From Acanthochlamys bracteata (Eukaryota; Streptophyta; Magnoliopsida; Pandanales; Velloziaceae): a stretch of 64,000 nt of DNA. This document shows positions 24,801 through 35,534 of this stretch, in pieces. How positions within the stretch are numbered: position 1 is the first letter of the stretch; each line of letters opens with the position of its first letter. Position numbers and translations under genes: made by a program. The DNA is taken from NCBI GenBank assembly GCA_019914995.1, contig CM034127.1:8184001-8248000 (forward strand), given 5' to 3'. The notes under the pieces are model-generated. The model saw only the letters and a list, made by a program, of their open reading frames with translations, was not told where the DNA came from and made no database searches.

Positions 24801-25873
24801 TAACTAAAAAAATCACGAGCATATCCATGTAATCAGCTAGAGCTATCATCAGTAAATTCTATAAATCTGTTCAGACTTACTTTCCTGTACTCATCTAAAC
24901 TAAATCTATATTCCGGTGTATTTCTGGGTAAAAATATACTTCTCAGTTAATGCAATTAGATACTGCTTCTAACACTGCATAAGTTACCACATACAAAACA
25001 TGCATATTTGTCAGGCAGTCCTATGCATAATACAGAGGCATATATATTATTATAATTAACAGAATTACACAGCATATAGTATCTTAAATATAGACATCTC
25101 AAGGAAACCCAAGTAAAAGTTTGCTGCTTATCTAGGCCTACAGACCTACAAAAATTCAACAGCCTATGAGAAAGCAACCCTAACTAATGGGTTACAAGTT
25201 TATCCTATCAATTTCATCAAAGAATTCCCAATCTCAACCATATCGTTGTTCTGAAACAGCTTCCATAAAGTAGCTACATACGAGAGTATCTTGAGGAAAA
25301 ATACAAGAAACGTTTTATAGGGAACCCTTGGCAGATGTGGGTATACGCTATCCCTACAAAGTCCCTGAGAGTTATAATATCATACCTTTAATTTAGAAAG
25401 AAAGATTTGTCACATTCCAAAAAAAAATTACAAACTACACTGCAACTCATCATCATCATCACTAACTAAGTCCACTAAACAGTTAACAGTATAGTTAGTA
25501 AGCAATGTCATTGAACACTTTAGATCCTTAGTTAAAACCCATAAATAAAATCTGAAAGATAAGATGCAGCAAGAGTCCTACAAAAATCAATTTGTAAAAC
25601 CCTAAAATCTTAACAGAAAATCAATCATCATATAATATTAAAAAGCACTAAACTAATCGCCCAAATCTACATCAAAACCCAAAGAACAACTTAATCTCAA
25701 AAAAAAAAAAAAGAAATCAAAGGAAGAAAATTGTAAGTACATACTTGGAGAAGGCTGGCAGCATAGGTGATGTAGTTCCGAATCAAACCCTGAGAAGTGA
25801 TCCTGATTTCGTTCTCGCTGATAGCACTTTCCCTCTCAGGCCGTGGCCGCTCTACCTTGTGATACCTGTCCAT
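21808..25873 (-). CDS. ALBA-domain protein with RGG/GYG-rich tail (ALBA4/5/6 type)
   Basis: Eight exons (25873-25745, 24644-24564, 24472-24381, 24299-24225, 24111-23981, 23915-23787, 23566-23495, 21902-21808) add up to 804 nt, 267 residues plus stop, all in phase. The N-terminus MDRYHKVERPRP leads into the ALBA fold: SENEIRITSQGLIRNYITYA, then EKRVKEIVLKAMGQAISKAV, then SLHQDTAISSTSITDVWEPI, ending VSMISITLS. A Gln-rich linker follows (KFQQQQQYYAPQQQIQQRQ). The tail is made of (RG)n, four GGY units, GGGRGRGGGRGY and a closing GRGRMGGRGRGY. In plants, long ALBA proteins with RGG tails bind RNA and DNA and occur in cytoplasmic granules. The tail is split over three exons with introns of up to 1.6 kb. 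The ATG is the first in the open frame. Confidence 0.95.
24727..24750. repeat. (AAAG)n microsatellite
   Basis: Four to five GAAA units in the first ALBA intron. Confidence 0.85.
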
Positions 25874-26159
25874 TGCCGCCGCCGCAGCTGGCTCTCCGCC
25901 GAGGATGAGAAAACTAAAAGCTTAGCTAGTTCGACAGAAAAGTAAAACCCTAAGCTTCTGTTGCAGGGAGCAGAGAGTAGAAGCTTTGTGTTGTGCGAAT
26001 GACCGAATGTGAGACGCACACGACAGCGGAGAGAGGATTCTGAAAAGGATAGAAGCTTTGTTTGTGTTGGGGAGATTAGGGCATCCCGAATCGATCAGTC
26101 GAAGGTTCGAGAATATTAATGGGCTTCTTCCAGGTTTGGCTCGTAACTGGCCCAAATTG

Positions 26160-27100
26160 GAATGAGCTTGAACTTGAATATAGGGACGTGTTTAATTATC
26201 ATATGAACTCATTGTTTTTTCTCAAAAATTCAGACTTACATCCGAAACAAAATAAGTAAGTAAACTAAACTCAACTTTTTCTGCAAAAAAGTTCATTTTA
26301 AAATTAAAAATTTTACTCCTAAACTCATTTTTAATATAAAATAAATATAAAAATTATTTTTATTAAATATTTTCAAACTTCAAACTAATTTTTTAAAAAA
26401 TCAGTTAAAATTTGATAAATACGCTCTAAATGTGAGCGTCATGAACCTAGTTATAAGAATTCGAATAGCCAAATTTCTTATAAAGTTCTCTATTTTTCTC
26501 TCAAACCAAGATTGCAGCAATTGTTCGCATTTAAAGTACAGAGGATATATGAAAAGCTAATAATATGAGAAAAGGTATTAAAGCATCCATCATATTCGAA
26601 AACTTGATGGTATTTTAGTAGGTTGTTCAGATTTTGCGCTTGAATCTCGTATTATGCGTGTTGCTTTGTCGTGGATGCATTCAATCCATTTTATAACATG
26701 AGTAATGCTTATAGCATATACCCCCCGTTTTTCTCATAGCTTATTATACACCTTCGTAGAGATGCAGAAAGAACACGTATATTATTATGCGTGTATGTTA
26801 ATCCCTGATCCTAGGAATCGAGGGAAGGAGATAGGGCGTGTTTCTCCGGCCTTATATAGAGCGTGTTTATCTTGTCGATAAAATAAATAAAATTAATTTT
26901 AAAAAAATTAATTTAAAAAATAATATTAAAAATTAAAAATATTTAATAAAAATAAAATTATATATTAATTTAATATTTATAAAAGTTTTAAAATTAAATT
27001 TTTAAAAAAAATTTATTAATAAAAAATTTTTATTTTATTTTATATATATACTTTATATTAAAAGTGAGTTTGAAGTGTTAATATATAAGACAGAGTTAGC
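26160..27100. mobile_element. Two AT-rich MITE-like blocks upstream of ALBA
   Basis: Block 1 (about 26185-26430) runs from GGGACGTGTTTAATTATCAT to TTTGATAAATACGCTCT. Block 2 (about 26865-27085) runs from GAGCGTGTTTATCTTGTCG to AAAGTGAGTTTGAAGTGTT. Both share the GCGTGTTTA-type end and the AAAGTGAGTTT inner motif of the better-preserved elements at 38457 and 41154. The right ends are worn. The sequence between them has no coding signal. Confidence 0.5.
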
Positions 27101-27719
27101 TTTGGGAGGAAGGAGTTGATACATATGTCGGTTGCTTACTTCTAAAATAAACAAAGTAACCCAAAAATAAGATATTGTTTTGTGTTAGTGGTTAGTTAAA
27201 GACTAATACCAACTCAAGGTGTCCCTGACTGACTTGTAAATCTGGATGGCAAGTCTAAATTGAGTTTCTCCTTCTTTATTGCTTTAACAATGACCAATCG
27301 AGTTATTGGTTTTCTTTCAAAGCACGTTAAAAGTCCAGCATCAGTGCATCACCCTGGCAACTAAATAATTTTCAATAAAGAAAAGAAATCTTTGCTTATG
27401 TAAAAAGAATATTATGTGCCTTTGATTTCAATATGACTTGTATGTAAATCACAAACCCAGATGAAAGCATAATTGGATGAAAGTCTACGAAGTTGCATCA
27501 TTTATTATACAAAATTACTGCAGTTCCACACCATAGAATTATAGAAAGAGTTTTGGTTTCTGAACAAAAACAAGAGACTGGTCATATAAGTCTAACAAGG
27601 TATTAAAGCGCACAGGTACAGGGTGCCAGTAGCAACTAAAGATACTGGCACTCGATACACTCTGCTAGATAGTTAATCAATGAGTCTACAAACTAAAGAA
27701 ATCTCTAAAGTAGTGATTT
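27101..27719. other. 3' flank of the AAA-ATPase gene
   Basis: No gene is visible. The right part, next to the stop codon at 27720, should be the 3' UTR of the minus-strand AAA-ATPase gene. Confidence 0.4.
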
Positions 27720-29399
27720 TTATTGGTCTTCTTCAAATTTGAAATCTGAGCCTGTATTCCCTGTTGTCTCCTTGCAGCTGCTCTCTTCCGATAGTTCACT
27801 CATCTTCTCAGACTCTGTTTCTTCCTTCTCTGCTTTCTTCTGCTCAGCATTTTCCTTCTCCTCCTCCTCCTCTGCCTTGATCGAGCGCTGTTCAAGAACC
27901 TGAATCAAATCCTTAAGACAAGCATCAATATTGCAATCATCAATGTTGCCATCAGCAGCTGCAGCAACACTCTCTGCCATCAATATCTCTGCAACATCTG
28001 CCGGTGCAATCTTCACCTCTGCAATTAATTTTCCTATGGTCTCGAACAGAGCGTGGGACTCGATGCCGAGGTAGTTCTTCGCGAGAATCTTGAACGCTTC
28101 GAAGCTGCAGTACGACAAACATATGTGCTTGTCCATCCGTCCCCGTCTTATGAGCGCTGGATCGAGTTTATCCAGATGGTTTGTTGTGAACACGATCAAA
28201 CGCTCATCGCCGATACCAGACCATAAGCCGTCGATGAAGTTCAAGAGACCCGAGAGAGTTACTTTGCTCTTCTTCTTGTTGCGCTTCTGCTTGCCCATCA
28301 CTGGCTTCTCTTCCTTATCATCATCCTTATCGTCATCGTCACTATTATCATCATCGCCATTATTGTCATTATTGTTGTCTCTTTTCCCGGCGAGATCAAG
28401 AGAGCAATCGATGTCCTCGATGACAATGATCGACTTGCTAGTGGTCTCGATCAGGAGCTTCCGCAGCATCGAGTTGTTCTGAACCGTCGTAAGCTCGAGA
28501 TCGTAGACGTCGTAGTCCAACAGGTTGGCCATCGCTGCAATCGTGGTAGATTTTCCGGTTCCGGGCGGGCCGTAAAGCAAGTAACCCCTCTTCCACGGCT
28601 TCCCAATTCTCTTGTAGTACTCCTTAGCCCTGCGAAATCCCAGCAAGTCTTTGATGATCTTTTCCTTCTCCTCCTTTTCCATCGCTAGAGTTTCGAACGT
28701 TGCCGGATGCTTGAAGGGAACACCTGTCCAGAGCCTATCGCAATCTGCATCGTCGTCGTAGGTCGACTGGTTTGTGTAAATCTTCCTCTTTCGCTGACGT
28801 ACTCTAAGGGTCTGGCCCTCATCCATAACGTACGGGAGGTACTCTTCTATGACAAACCTTCGGTGACCTCGCAAGAACCTGAGACTATAGTAGCGGCGGT
28901 CGTTACGAGGGCTGCGTCCAATGTTGAACGTGTTGTTTCTTGGTTGAATCTTCTCCAAACGCCACCGGACTTTGACACCATTGAAAACATCCACAATCTC
29001 CTCGTAGTCTTCCATGCTGAGTTCTAGAGCTTTACGGTTCTGGCCAAACTCTGCTTTGAGTCTTCTGGCACGCTCGGCTGATCTCGAAGCAAGGTAGGAC
29101 AGGATATTGGAATAAGCATCGCTGCGGCCGGACCACTCGTCGCCTGTGTACTCGAAGAAGGTAATCTCCATATGCAAGTAAAGAAAGCTGAACCGATTCG
29201 CGATTGCGGACATGAAGGACGGCAGGTAGGAATCTAATCCTAGCTGATTCACCATCGCGGACAAGAACATGAGACTGGCCATCGCTGATCCGAGTCCGGT
29301 GAAGCTGAAGTAGTCACCAATATTGACACCCATCATGGTTTGATGAAACTTTGAGAGAGATTGATTTTTCGAATACACAGATGGAAAGGATATGGACAT
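27720..29399 (-). CDS. AAA-ATPase, BCS1-like plant family (At3g50940/AATP1 group)
   Basis: Single-exon gene of 559 residues. The N-terminal part has a hydrophobic anchor (ASLMFLSAMV, about 40-49) and the plant AAA-associated region (ITFFEYTGDEWSGRSDAYS). The AAA core has Walker A GPPGTGKS at 277-284 and Walker B IIVIED at 324-329. It then has LSGLLNFIDGLWSGIGDER, and the sensor and arginine-finger block VFTTNHLDKLDPALIRRGRM ending near residue 422. Between Walker B and the LSGLL motif is a run of Asp/Asn and Lys (about 342-376), longer than usual. The C-terminus is a Glu/Lys/Ser-rich tail. Relatives are membrane-anchored ATPases of mitochondria or ER, often induced by stress, pathogen or ABA. 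Another possible start is the MM pair at residues 22-23, where family members more often begin. Confidence 0.93.
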   Translation of the reverse strand: MSISFPSVYSKNQSLSKFHQTMMGVNIGDYFSFTGLGSAMASLMFLSAMVNQLGLDSYLPSFMSAIANRFSFLYLHMEITFFEYTGDEWSGRSDAYSNILSYLASRSAERARRLKAEFGQNRKALELSMEDYEEIVDVFNGVKVRWRLEKIQPRNNTFNIGRSPRNDRRYYSLRFLRGHRRFVIEEYLPYVMDEGQTLRVRQRKRKIYTNQSTYDDDADCDRLWTGVPFKHPATFETLAMEKEEKEKIIKDLLGFRRAKEYYKRIGKPWKRGYLLYGPPGTGKSTTIAAMANLLDYDVYDLELTTVQNNSMLRKLLIETTSKSIIVIEDIDCSLDLAGKRDNNNDNNGDDDNSDDDDKDDDKEEKPVMGKQKRNKKKSKVTLSGLLNFIDGLWSGIGDERLIVFTTNHLDKLDPALIRRGRMDKHICLSYCSFEAFKILAKNYLGIESHALFETIGKLIAEVKIAPADVAEILMAESVAAAADGNIDDCNIDACLKDLIQVLEQRSIKAEEEEEKENAEQKKAEKEETESEKMSELSEESSCKETTGNTGSDFKFEEDQ

Positions 29400-29800
29400 A
29401 TATGTAGAAAAAGACTACCGCGTTTTTTATTAAAGAAAGTGGTCACATTATATTATACTAGTAAACGGAATCTACCTCCATGCGTGGCGGCCTGACAGAC
29501 TTCTACACTAAGACAGCAAGTGCAAGTCTGTTCGAGTTTCCACTACGGCCAAGGGTTGGGGGGTAGGGGATAGTGTGGGAACCAAGTTTCTAAAAATAAT
29601 AACAAAATAAAATTTTTAACACTAATAAATAAGTGGGAAACGAGTTTTGTTATTTTTGTTATATGTACCTAACTAGTGTAATTTTATTTTCAATATAGTT
29701 TTATTTTTTTAGTGTATATATAATGTTACTATTATGTATAATGATATGATTTCAGTGAACAAGGTGAGAAGAGGGAAGACGAATCAAGGTAGGATCAGTA
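29400..29800. other. AAA-ATPase upstream region
   Basis: Holds the presumed promoter. On the minus strand a TATAATATAATG stretch lies near 29445-29460, about 50 bp upstream of the ATG. Further up is AT-rich DNA with no coding frame. Confidence 0.35.
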
Positions 29801-30355
29801 GAAACAAGGGAAGGAATAGATGAACTTGCGGAGAATATAAGAAACTCAATCATGCATGCCTCTCCTAAGTCATGCTTTCTTTATTTATAACATAAGAGAT
29901 ACTCAATATTTGAAATTCTAATAAAAAATAAACTCTTCCATAAGGAAGTTTTATTCTAATTAAACTAAAAAACAAAAAGACTCCCTATTAGAGTTAAACT
30001 CCTATATGGCATATGGATGCCACAAATCTGCATCTGGGTGCAGATCAATTGGCGCCCAGGACACTATTCAAAGGTGCCTTGGCTGCCATGAGTTGCACCC
30101 AGCTGCTATTCAAAGCCAACTGTCTAAATTTTGATGCCACTGCTTCTCTGACCTCCAGTGATACACCCTGGGCATCCCTGACACTTGTCCGTCAGCCTCC
30201 GGTTCCGGCGAGGTCTTCCGGCGAGTTCTGTCAACACTTGTTTCTTAATAGTTTCTTGCCTCTTCTATGTTTGGTTGTTCCTTCTATCAATAGCAACAGC
30301 AGAATGCTCCAATTCTTGTGGGAGCTCACTCCTCTCTTGCACCGCCTCCGTAATA
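29800..30355 (-). repeat. Solo-LTR-like remnant related to the 13.3 kb gypsy LTR
   Basis: It shares blocks with 13307-13900 in the same order. TAAGTCATGCTTTCTTTATTTATA matches TTAGTCATGCTTCTTTATTTATA. TAATTAAACTAAA is followed by a CTCCCTATTAGAGTTAAACTCCTA region matching GAGTCCCTAATGGACCTAACTCCTA. GGCGCCCAGGACACTATTCAA matches GGCGCCAAGGACACCATTCAA, and TTCCGGCGAGTTCTG matches the TCCGGCGTGTCC region. No internal gypsy sequence is attached, so it is either a solo LTR or a fragment. Confidence 0.6.
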
Positions 30356-30877
30356 TATAATCAAATTCATATACTCAAAAAGAAAATCATAAATATCGTA
30401 TTTTTAATAAATTTATTTTTTTTTTTGGTAAATTAGTTATATGTATTACATTATTATTAAGTTAACTTACTAAATAATTTCATTGTTGGTAACTGAATAG
30501 TCTTAGATAATTATTATTATCAATTATATATTATAATCATTTTATGATATATACAATAGTCAGTCATATAATAATAATAAAATTAGAACATACAATATAT
30601 TTATATAATTAATGTTTTATTAAATATTTTTTTTCTTTTTGGATACGCTCGTATTTTCTTCTAATCCATGTTGTCTGCTCAAGCGATCGGATGATCATAA
30701 TTTACTTAGTATTTTTGAGGAATAAAATGATGAATTTGCCCTCCATTATCGCGATCACTTGATTGGAGAATAGCTCATAGAATAAGGGTGGTGCATTCTT
30801 TTCATTTAGAAGTGAATTTTAAAAATAAATTATTAGAAACAATATTTTTGAAAATAATCTGTTATTATAGTATTAAA
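30356..30877. other. AT-rich gene-free stretch
   Basis: Very AT-rich with short T runs and TTATTATTA stretches. No gene or clear repeat boundary is seen. Confidence 0.4.
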
Positions 30878-31682
30878 ATTATAGTTGGCAGATCCGGACC
30901 GACCCGAAAATCGTCGATCCGGATGGTAAATCGGTCCAAATTTGTAAAAAAACCGTTTATATAATCGACCCGATTTGTTCCGTTCGACCCGCTTTAACCC
31001 GATTGACCCGCTCGCTCGGGTCAAATCGGGTTAAATTTTTTTAAAAAATTAATAAAAAAATTTTAAAAATTAATTAAAAATTTTTTAATTGATGATATAT
31101 TTAATGTAAAAAAATTTATTAATAGCTCTATGTTGAAAAATGATATGTAGTTTAGATTTTGTATTTGGATGTGATAATGTAAAAGTATAATTACTTATGT
31201 CTTATTTGTAAATATCAATTATTAGTGATTTTTAAATTTTTATATTGTAAAATATTTAGAATCAAATATGTATATCTAAAAAAGTTTGTTATATCTTTTT
31301 TATGATTTCTCTATTTTATGATTTTATTTTTTTCTAATCTCCTAATTTATTTAAATATTTCTTATTATAAATTTTAGTTGTTATTATTGTTATTGGTGGT
31401 AGCAATAATTAAATTTTCGCTGTGATTATTATTGCTGTTGTTGTTGATAGTAATGCTATAATAAAAATATTTTAATTTTTTTGCTATGATTACTGTTGCT
31501 ATTATTGTTGATAATATCATTGGCAATAGATTTTTTATTATAATTATTATTTTTAATAATAAAAAATACTTTAATATTATTGATCCGACGATTCGACCGG
31601 TTGATCCGACGATTTGATCCAAAAATCGTAACCCGAACAATTTTTCGGTTCGATGTCCTATCCGGTTCTTACAACTATAATT
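30878..31682. mobile_element. Non-autonomous element with 22-bp inverted ends
   Basis: The left end reads AATTATAGTTGGCAGATCCG. The reverse complement of the right end reads AATTATAGTTGTAAGAACCG, giving about 22 bp of inverted repeat with four mismatches. Just inside both ends are GC-richer segments full of GACCCG / GATCCG / CGATCCGG motifs (ACCGACCCGAAAATCGTC on the left, GATCCGACGATTCGACCGG on the right). The centre is AT-rich, with a TTG/TTA trinucleotide tract at 31378-31450. No transposase is present. Related GATCCGA-type wording appears near 62.6 and 63.75 kb. Confidence 0.6.
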
Positions 31683-31866
31683 AAAACATATATCAAAATA
31701 ATTTATTATATTCTTTTTATAATAAAAAATAAATTAGAAATAATTTTTTATAAAAAACACTAATTTTTATGTATGAAAAAACCCATCCTGAGTGATTGGA
31801 CGATCATGACTCACTTCGCATTTAAAAGAAAAATAAAAATTTGTCATCCACGTCCGCGATCGCTTA

Positions 31867-32105
31867 GGGTGTGTTTAACAACACTCCAAACTCACTTTTT
31901 TTAAACTTATTTTTAATATAAAAAATATATTAAAATTAAAATAAAACTTTTTATTAATAAAATTGTTTTAAAAATTTACTATAAATATTATATTAATATA
32001 TAATTTTATTTTTTATTAAATATTATTAATTTTAAATTTAATTTTTTAAATTTACTTTCAAAAAACTTGTTTCATCTATTTTTTTTATCAAGGTAAGCAC
32101 GCCCC
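31867..32105. mobile_element. PIF/Harbinger-like MITE with TTA duplication
   Basis: Left end TTA|GGGTGTGTTTAA, right end TAAGCACGCCCC|TTA: inverted ends with a TTA on both sides, the target size and sequence typical of PIF/Harbinger (Tourist-like) MITEs. The inside is AT-rich with AACTCACTTTTTTTAAACTT near the left end, the same inner motif as the elements at 38457 and 41154. Confidence 0.65.
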
Positions 32106-32178
32106 TTAATTGTATCAGAACAATCCGATTAAAACGATTTAACGCTGGATCAGAAGTGTGTGCACGAAAGTACGTAGC

Positions 32179-32438
32179 GGGGACGTTTGGAATTGCTTAT
32201 GAAATAGAATTTTTTTGAAATAAAAGATATGTTTATTTTTTTAAAAAAACAAATTTTATTTTTTTTATTTTTAAAAAAATAATAAAAATATGTAATAAAA
32301 AAATCTCACTCCGTAGAATTTTTCTACACTTTCTAAATTTTTAAATAAATTTTTTATATATTTATAAAATATATATTAAAAAATATAAAATAAAGAATTG
32401 AAAAATTTAGTTGGAGATAAGCAATCCCAAACACCCCT
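32179..32438. mobile_element. MITE with GTTTGGAATTGCTTA ends
   Basis: Left end GGGGACGTTTGGAATTGCTT; the reverse complement of the right end is AGGGGTGTTTGGGATTGCTT, about 20 bp with few mismatches. The core (AAAATCTCACTCCGTAGAAT ... TATAAAATATATATTAAAAA) matches the block at 40610-40855 in the same orientation, so this is a repeated family. Confidence 0.65.
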
Positions 32439-33720
32439 CGATGTTGTAATTACTGACATTTTTCCCGCCGAAAGCTTCAACCCAGGATTACCTAATTAAA
32501 TTAGCAAAACAAAAAAAATTCAGCGACGTTTGGCTTTAGCTTAGTAAAATATTTTTTATTTAATGAATTTTTAAAGTATTTTGTAATTTTTTGAAAATTT
32601 CAAAAATACAAAAAACTACTTTATATAATGTTTATATTTATAATTTTTATTTTTTTAAAATAACAAAATTAACCTCTTTTTAAAAAAATTATTAAAATAC
32701 TTTTATTTAAAAAAAATTTCTTACTATAGCACTCGAAAATGTTCGGTTGAAAGCGGCGAATTCTACCTCTAAAGCTTCAAACATTTAAATTTGGACACAA
32801 ACTACTAGCTAGCGGTTGAAAAATTAAAAAACTTCTCTTTCCAGATGAAAATTTTGTCGGTAGGATGATTAATGTAGAACTCACAGAGGTAATAATTTTC
32901 AGAAGTTACTACATTCATATAATATAAATCTCTTATCTAGATTTAATGTCAAATGGTGTGTTTTCTGTTTTTTAATAACAACTTCATTTTTTGCACTAAA
33001 ACTTTTTTTCCAACTTGTAACCAGACATGTCAAGCTGCTAAAATATAAGAGCGTACTTCTGTTGCTCGAAATTAAATTTTAAAAAGTAAGTTTTATAAAA
33101 AGTTTGCTGAAAGGATGAGTTTAATTTTAGAAGTGATTTGAGAGTTTTCTTTTCTTTTTCTTTTTTTTAATAGAGTAAGTGAATTTAAAATAGAATCACA
33201 AAATAAATTTACTTCGAGCGAAACTTAAACACGAGCAATAAAGTAAATATATTTTCAGATAAGAAAATAAGTTCGAAGTAATGCAATTTTAAAGTTCTCA
33301 CCGTTTTACTTTATGACATGATCAAGTAATTAGCAGCTAGCAGAGTCGTCTAATTTTAAATTAATCCAGCCTGGAAAATTATATAAACTCTTTAAGACGC
33401 CGGCGGTCGGTCTTCCGACGTCAGCATGCAGACGTCTCATTCTACACGTAAGCATACTTTTTGAACGTGTTTACTATCTAATCCACAATTGGTTCTTACT
33501 CTCCAAGCAATTAAACGTGTTTGCTACCAAAATTTATATATACACATACACCTTGCTTAGCTAGGATTAACTAAATAAAAAATTTATTATTTATTGCCGT
33601 TTAGGAATAGATAGAGTTAGAATAGTATTTGCTATGGACCGGACTATAGGAGCTCTAATATCAAACTAGAAGAACGAGTCTTTAACTTCAAACTTAAAAC
33701 ATATGTGAACTTGTCTAATA
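32439..33720. other. AT-rich gene-free stretch
   Basis: No supported gene. A further block at about 32523-32740 (GCGACGTTTGGCTTTAGCTTA to TGTTCGGTTGAAAGC) may be a worn MITE. The rest has no recognisable structure. Confidence 0.4.
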
Positions 33721-33724
33721 TAAA

Positions 33725-34080
33725 TAGTTAGAGAATCACTTAATCTGATAATGAGGGGCGAAACTAAGTAACCATAAACATCATAAGATATCCACGGTGA
33801 ATATCTCTATTCAAAAGATTTGTATCATTTTCTCCATTATTGGTATTTATGCTCATGGGAAACATCTGCAGAAAACTTTTGTAAGAACCCAAACATAAAA
33901 TTAAAACTGATTTACATCAAATACTTAGAAAAGATCACTCAGTCTGATAATGTGAAACTAAATTAACTAACAATAACCACCATAAGATGTCCTACGATAA
34001 AAATTTCTATCATTTACGTTCACGAGAAACATCAGTAGAAAACCAAGAGCTATTTGTAAGAATTCAAGCATCATAACAAA
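33725..34080. repeat. Diverged direct duplication, period about 200 bp
   Basis: The segment at 33731-33895 (AATCACTTAATCTGATAATG, CATCATAAGATATCCACGG, GGAAACATCTGCAGAAAAC, TTTGTAAGAACCCAAACAT) repeats at 33935-34075 as ATCACTCAGTCTGATAATG, CACCATAAGATGTCCTACG, AGAAACATCAGTAGAAAAC and TTTGTAAGAATTCAAGCAT. No coding frame supports it; its origin is unknown. Confidence 0.65.
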
Positions 34081-35534
34081 AATGATTTGCATCATTTTAA
34101 GAATCGTAACATTGACTTCTACATTTCTAAAGTTTGTTATTGACATCACAATCACATGATTTTACTTTATAACAGTTTTTATGAATTTACAATTATTCAA
34201 TTTGTAAATTCAAGAATGGCAGTTACAGATTTTATTTTCTTTTTTCTTAAATTGTATATTAAATTGGATGGTCTATAGAAAGTTAGATGATTCTCGGGCG
34301 TCCAAAATTTTTGGCATCACACTCTTTCATATATATATAACGTTGCTTCACTATTGTAAGTTTAACTTTTATATGGACTAAAGGTTACTGCTGCTTTAGA
34401 AGGTCAAGAAAGAATCTTAGAGAGGTCAGAAGGGTGCTATATATAATTTTGGAAAATAAGAACGCAAAGAGAAATGTATATATATATAGAGAAGATCCTT
34501 GTAGAAAATTTATATTAATCAATACTTCGAACTTTAGTTGAACCATGATATAAAAGACGTACACAGTTGCGAAAGTTGGTGTCAAATTTGACATAATACT
34601 TTGCTAAATCTCCCTTCAAATGCTCAAACCAGTCTTTGAATCAAGTGTCTAACCAGACTAAAATCACTTAAAAAAATTCTAAAAATTTATTCTAATTTAT
34701 TTTGTAAGTGCACGATTATTGTCTAGTATATAATAAACTTAGATTCGAGCAAACTTCGTAAAGTAATCTAAAAAATTTTGGAATTCTCTCGACAGTCTCG
34801 GCAAAGAAAGACTTGAAGAAGAGATTGATTCGCGAAGAGACTCTTGTGTTGATTGGATAGAAGAATTTAATTTGAAGAACTCGTGCATAAGCAGTGTGAA
34901 AAGCTTCGACGTTGAGAAGCCTGAGATCGATTAATAAATCCCACGAGATGGAAGATGTTTTGACTTGATCACCTTAGTAAACATGTCTCTCCTATTTCAT
35001 TGAGATGAGTCTCATTTAGACTTGGATCCTTTTGACGTAAGGCCTTATGGGAGCACAGCTCACTACCAGCCCACTTATTCTTCACTTTGCTTTCATTACC
35101 GTCTTCAATGTTGTTTTGTTTGTTTCTCATTGATTTCTTCTTTGCCTACAAAAAACAAAACAAATTAGCTCATATATATCCAAAACACATTCAAAATTCT
35201 GTCAAACAGATATCTAAAATGTATACAATCATGTACTCATCACTGTCAGGTAGCATTACAAGTTTAGGGGAAACTTGATCACATCTAAATACCCAGAACT
35301 GCAATCTAAACAGAATTCAAAGGAATCCCAGTGTTTTACAACTTACTGCATTTGTAGTTAACAGAACTCAGATTCAGCTACTAACAATAGCAGCTGAATG
35401 GCAGTACCTATTCCCTATTAACAATAGCATCAACAAAGCAATTGTTGCACAAAGATGCGTCCGTAATTTTCTCCAAATACAGGTCAATCTAAGCTATAAT
35501 TCCTCAGTGTCATTCTCTGAAAGCAGCCTACCCT
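34081..35534. other. Gene-free stretch
   Basis: No supported gene. There are short AT repeats (TATATATATA near 34330 and 34478). The rightmost few hundred bases are the 3' flank of the thioredoxin-fold gene. Confidence 0.4.

Noticed and set aside
28090..28482. 130-residue plus-strand frame
   Set aside because: Shadow of the AAA-ATPase; its Ser/Leu-rich text comes from the antisense of the Asp/Lys stretch.
30013..30360. 115-residue plus-strand frame
   Set aside because: Lies in the LTR remnant; no family resemblance and no conserved frame with the 13.5 kb copy.
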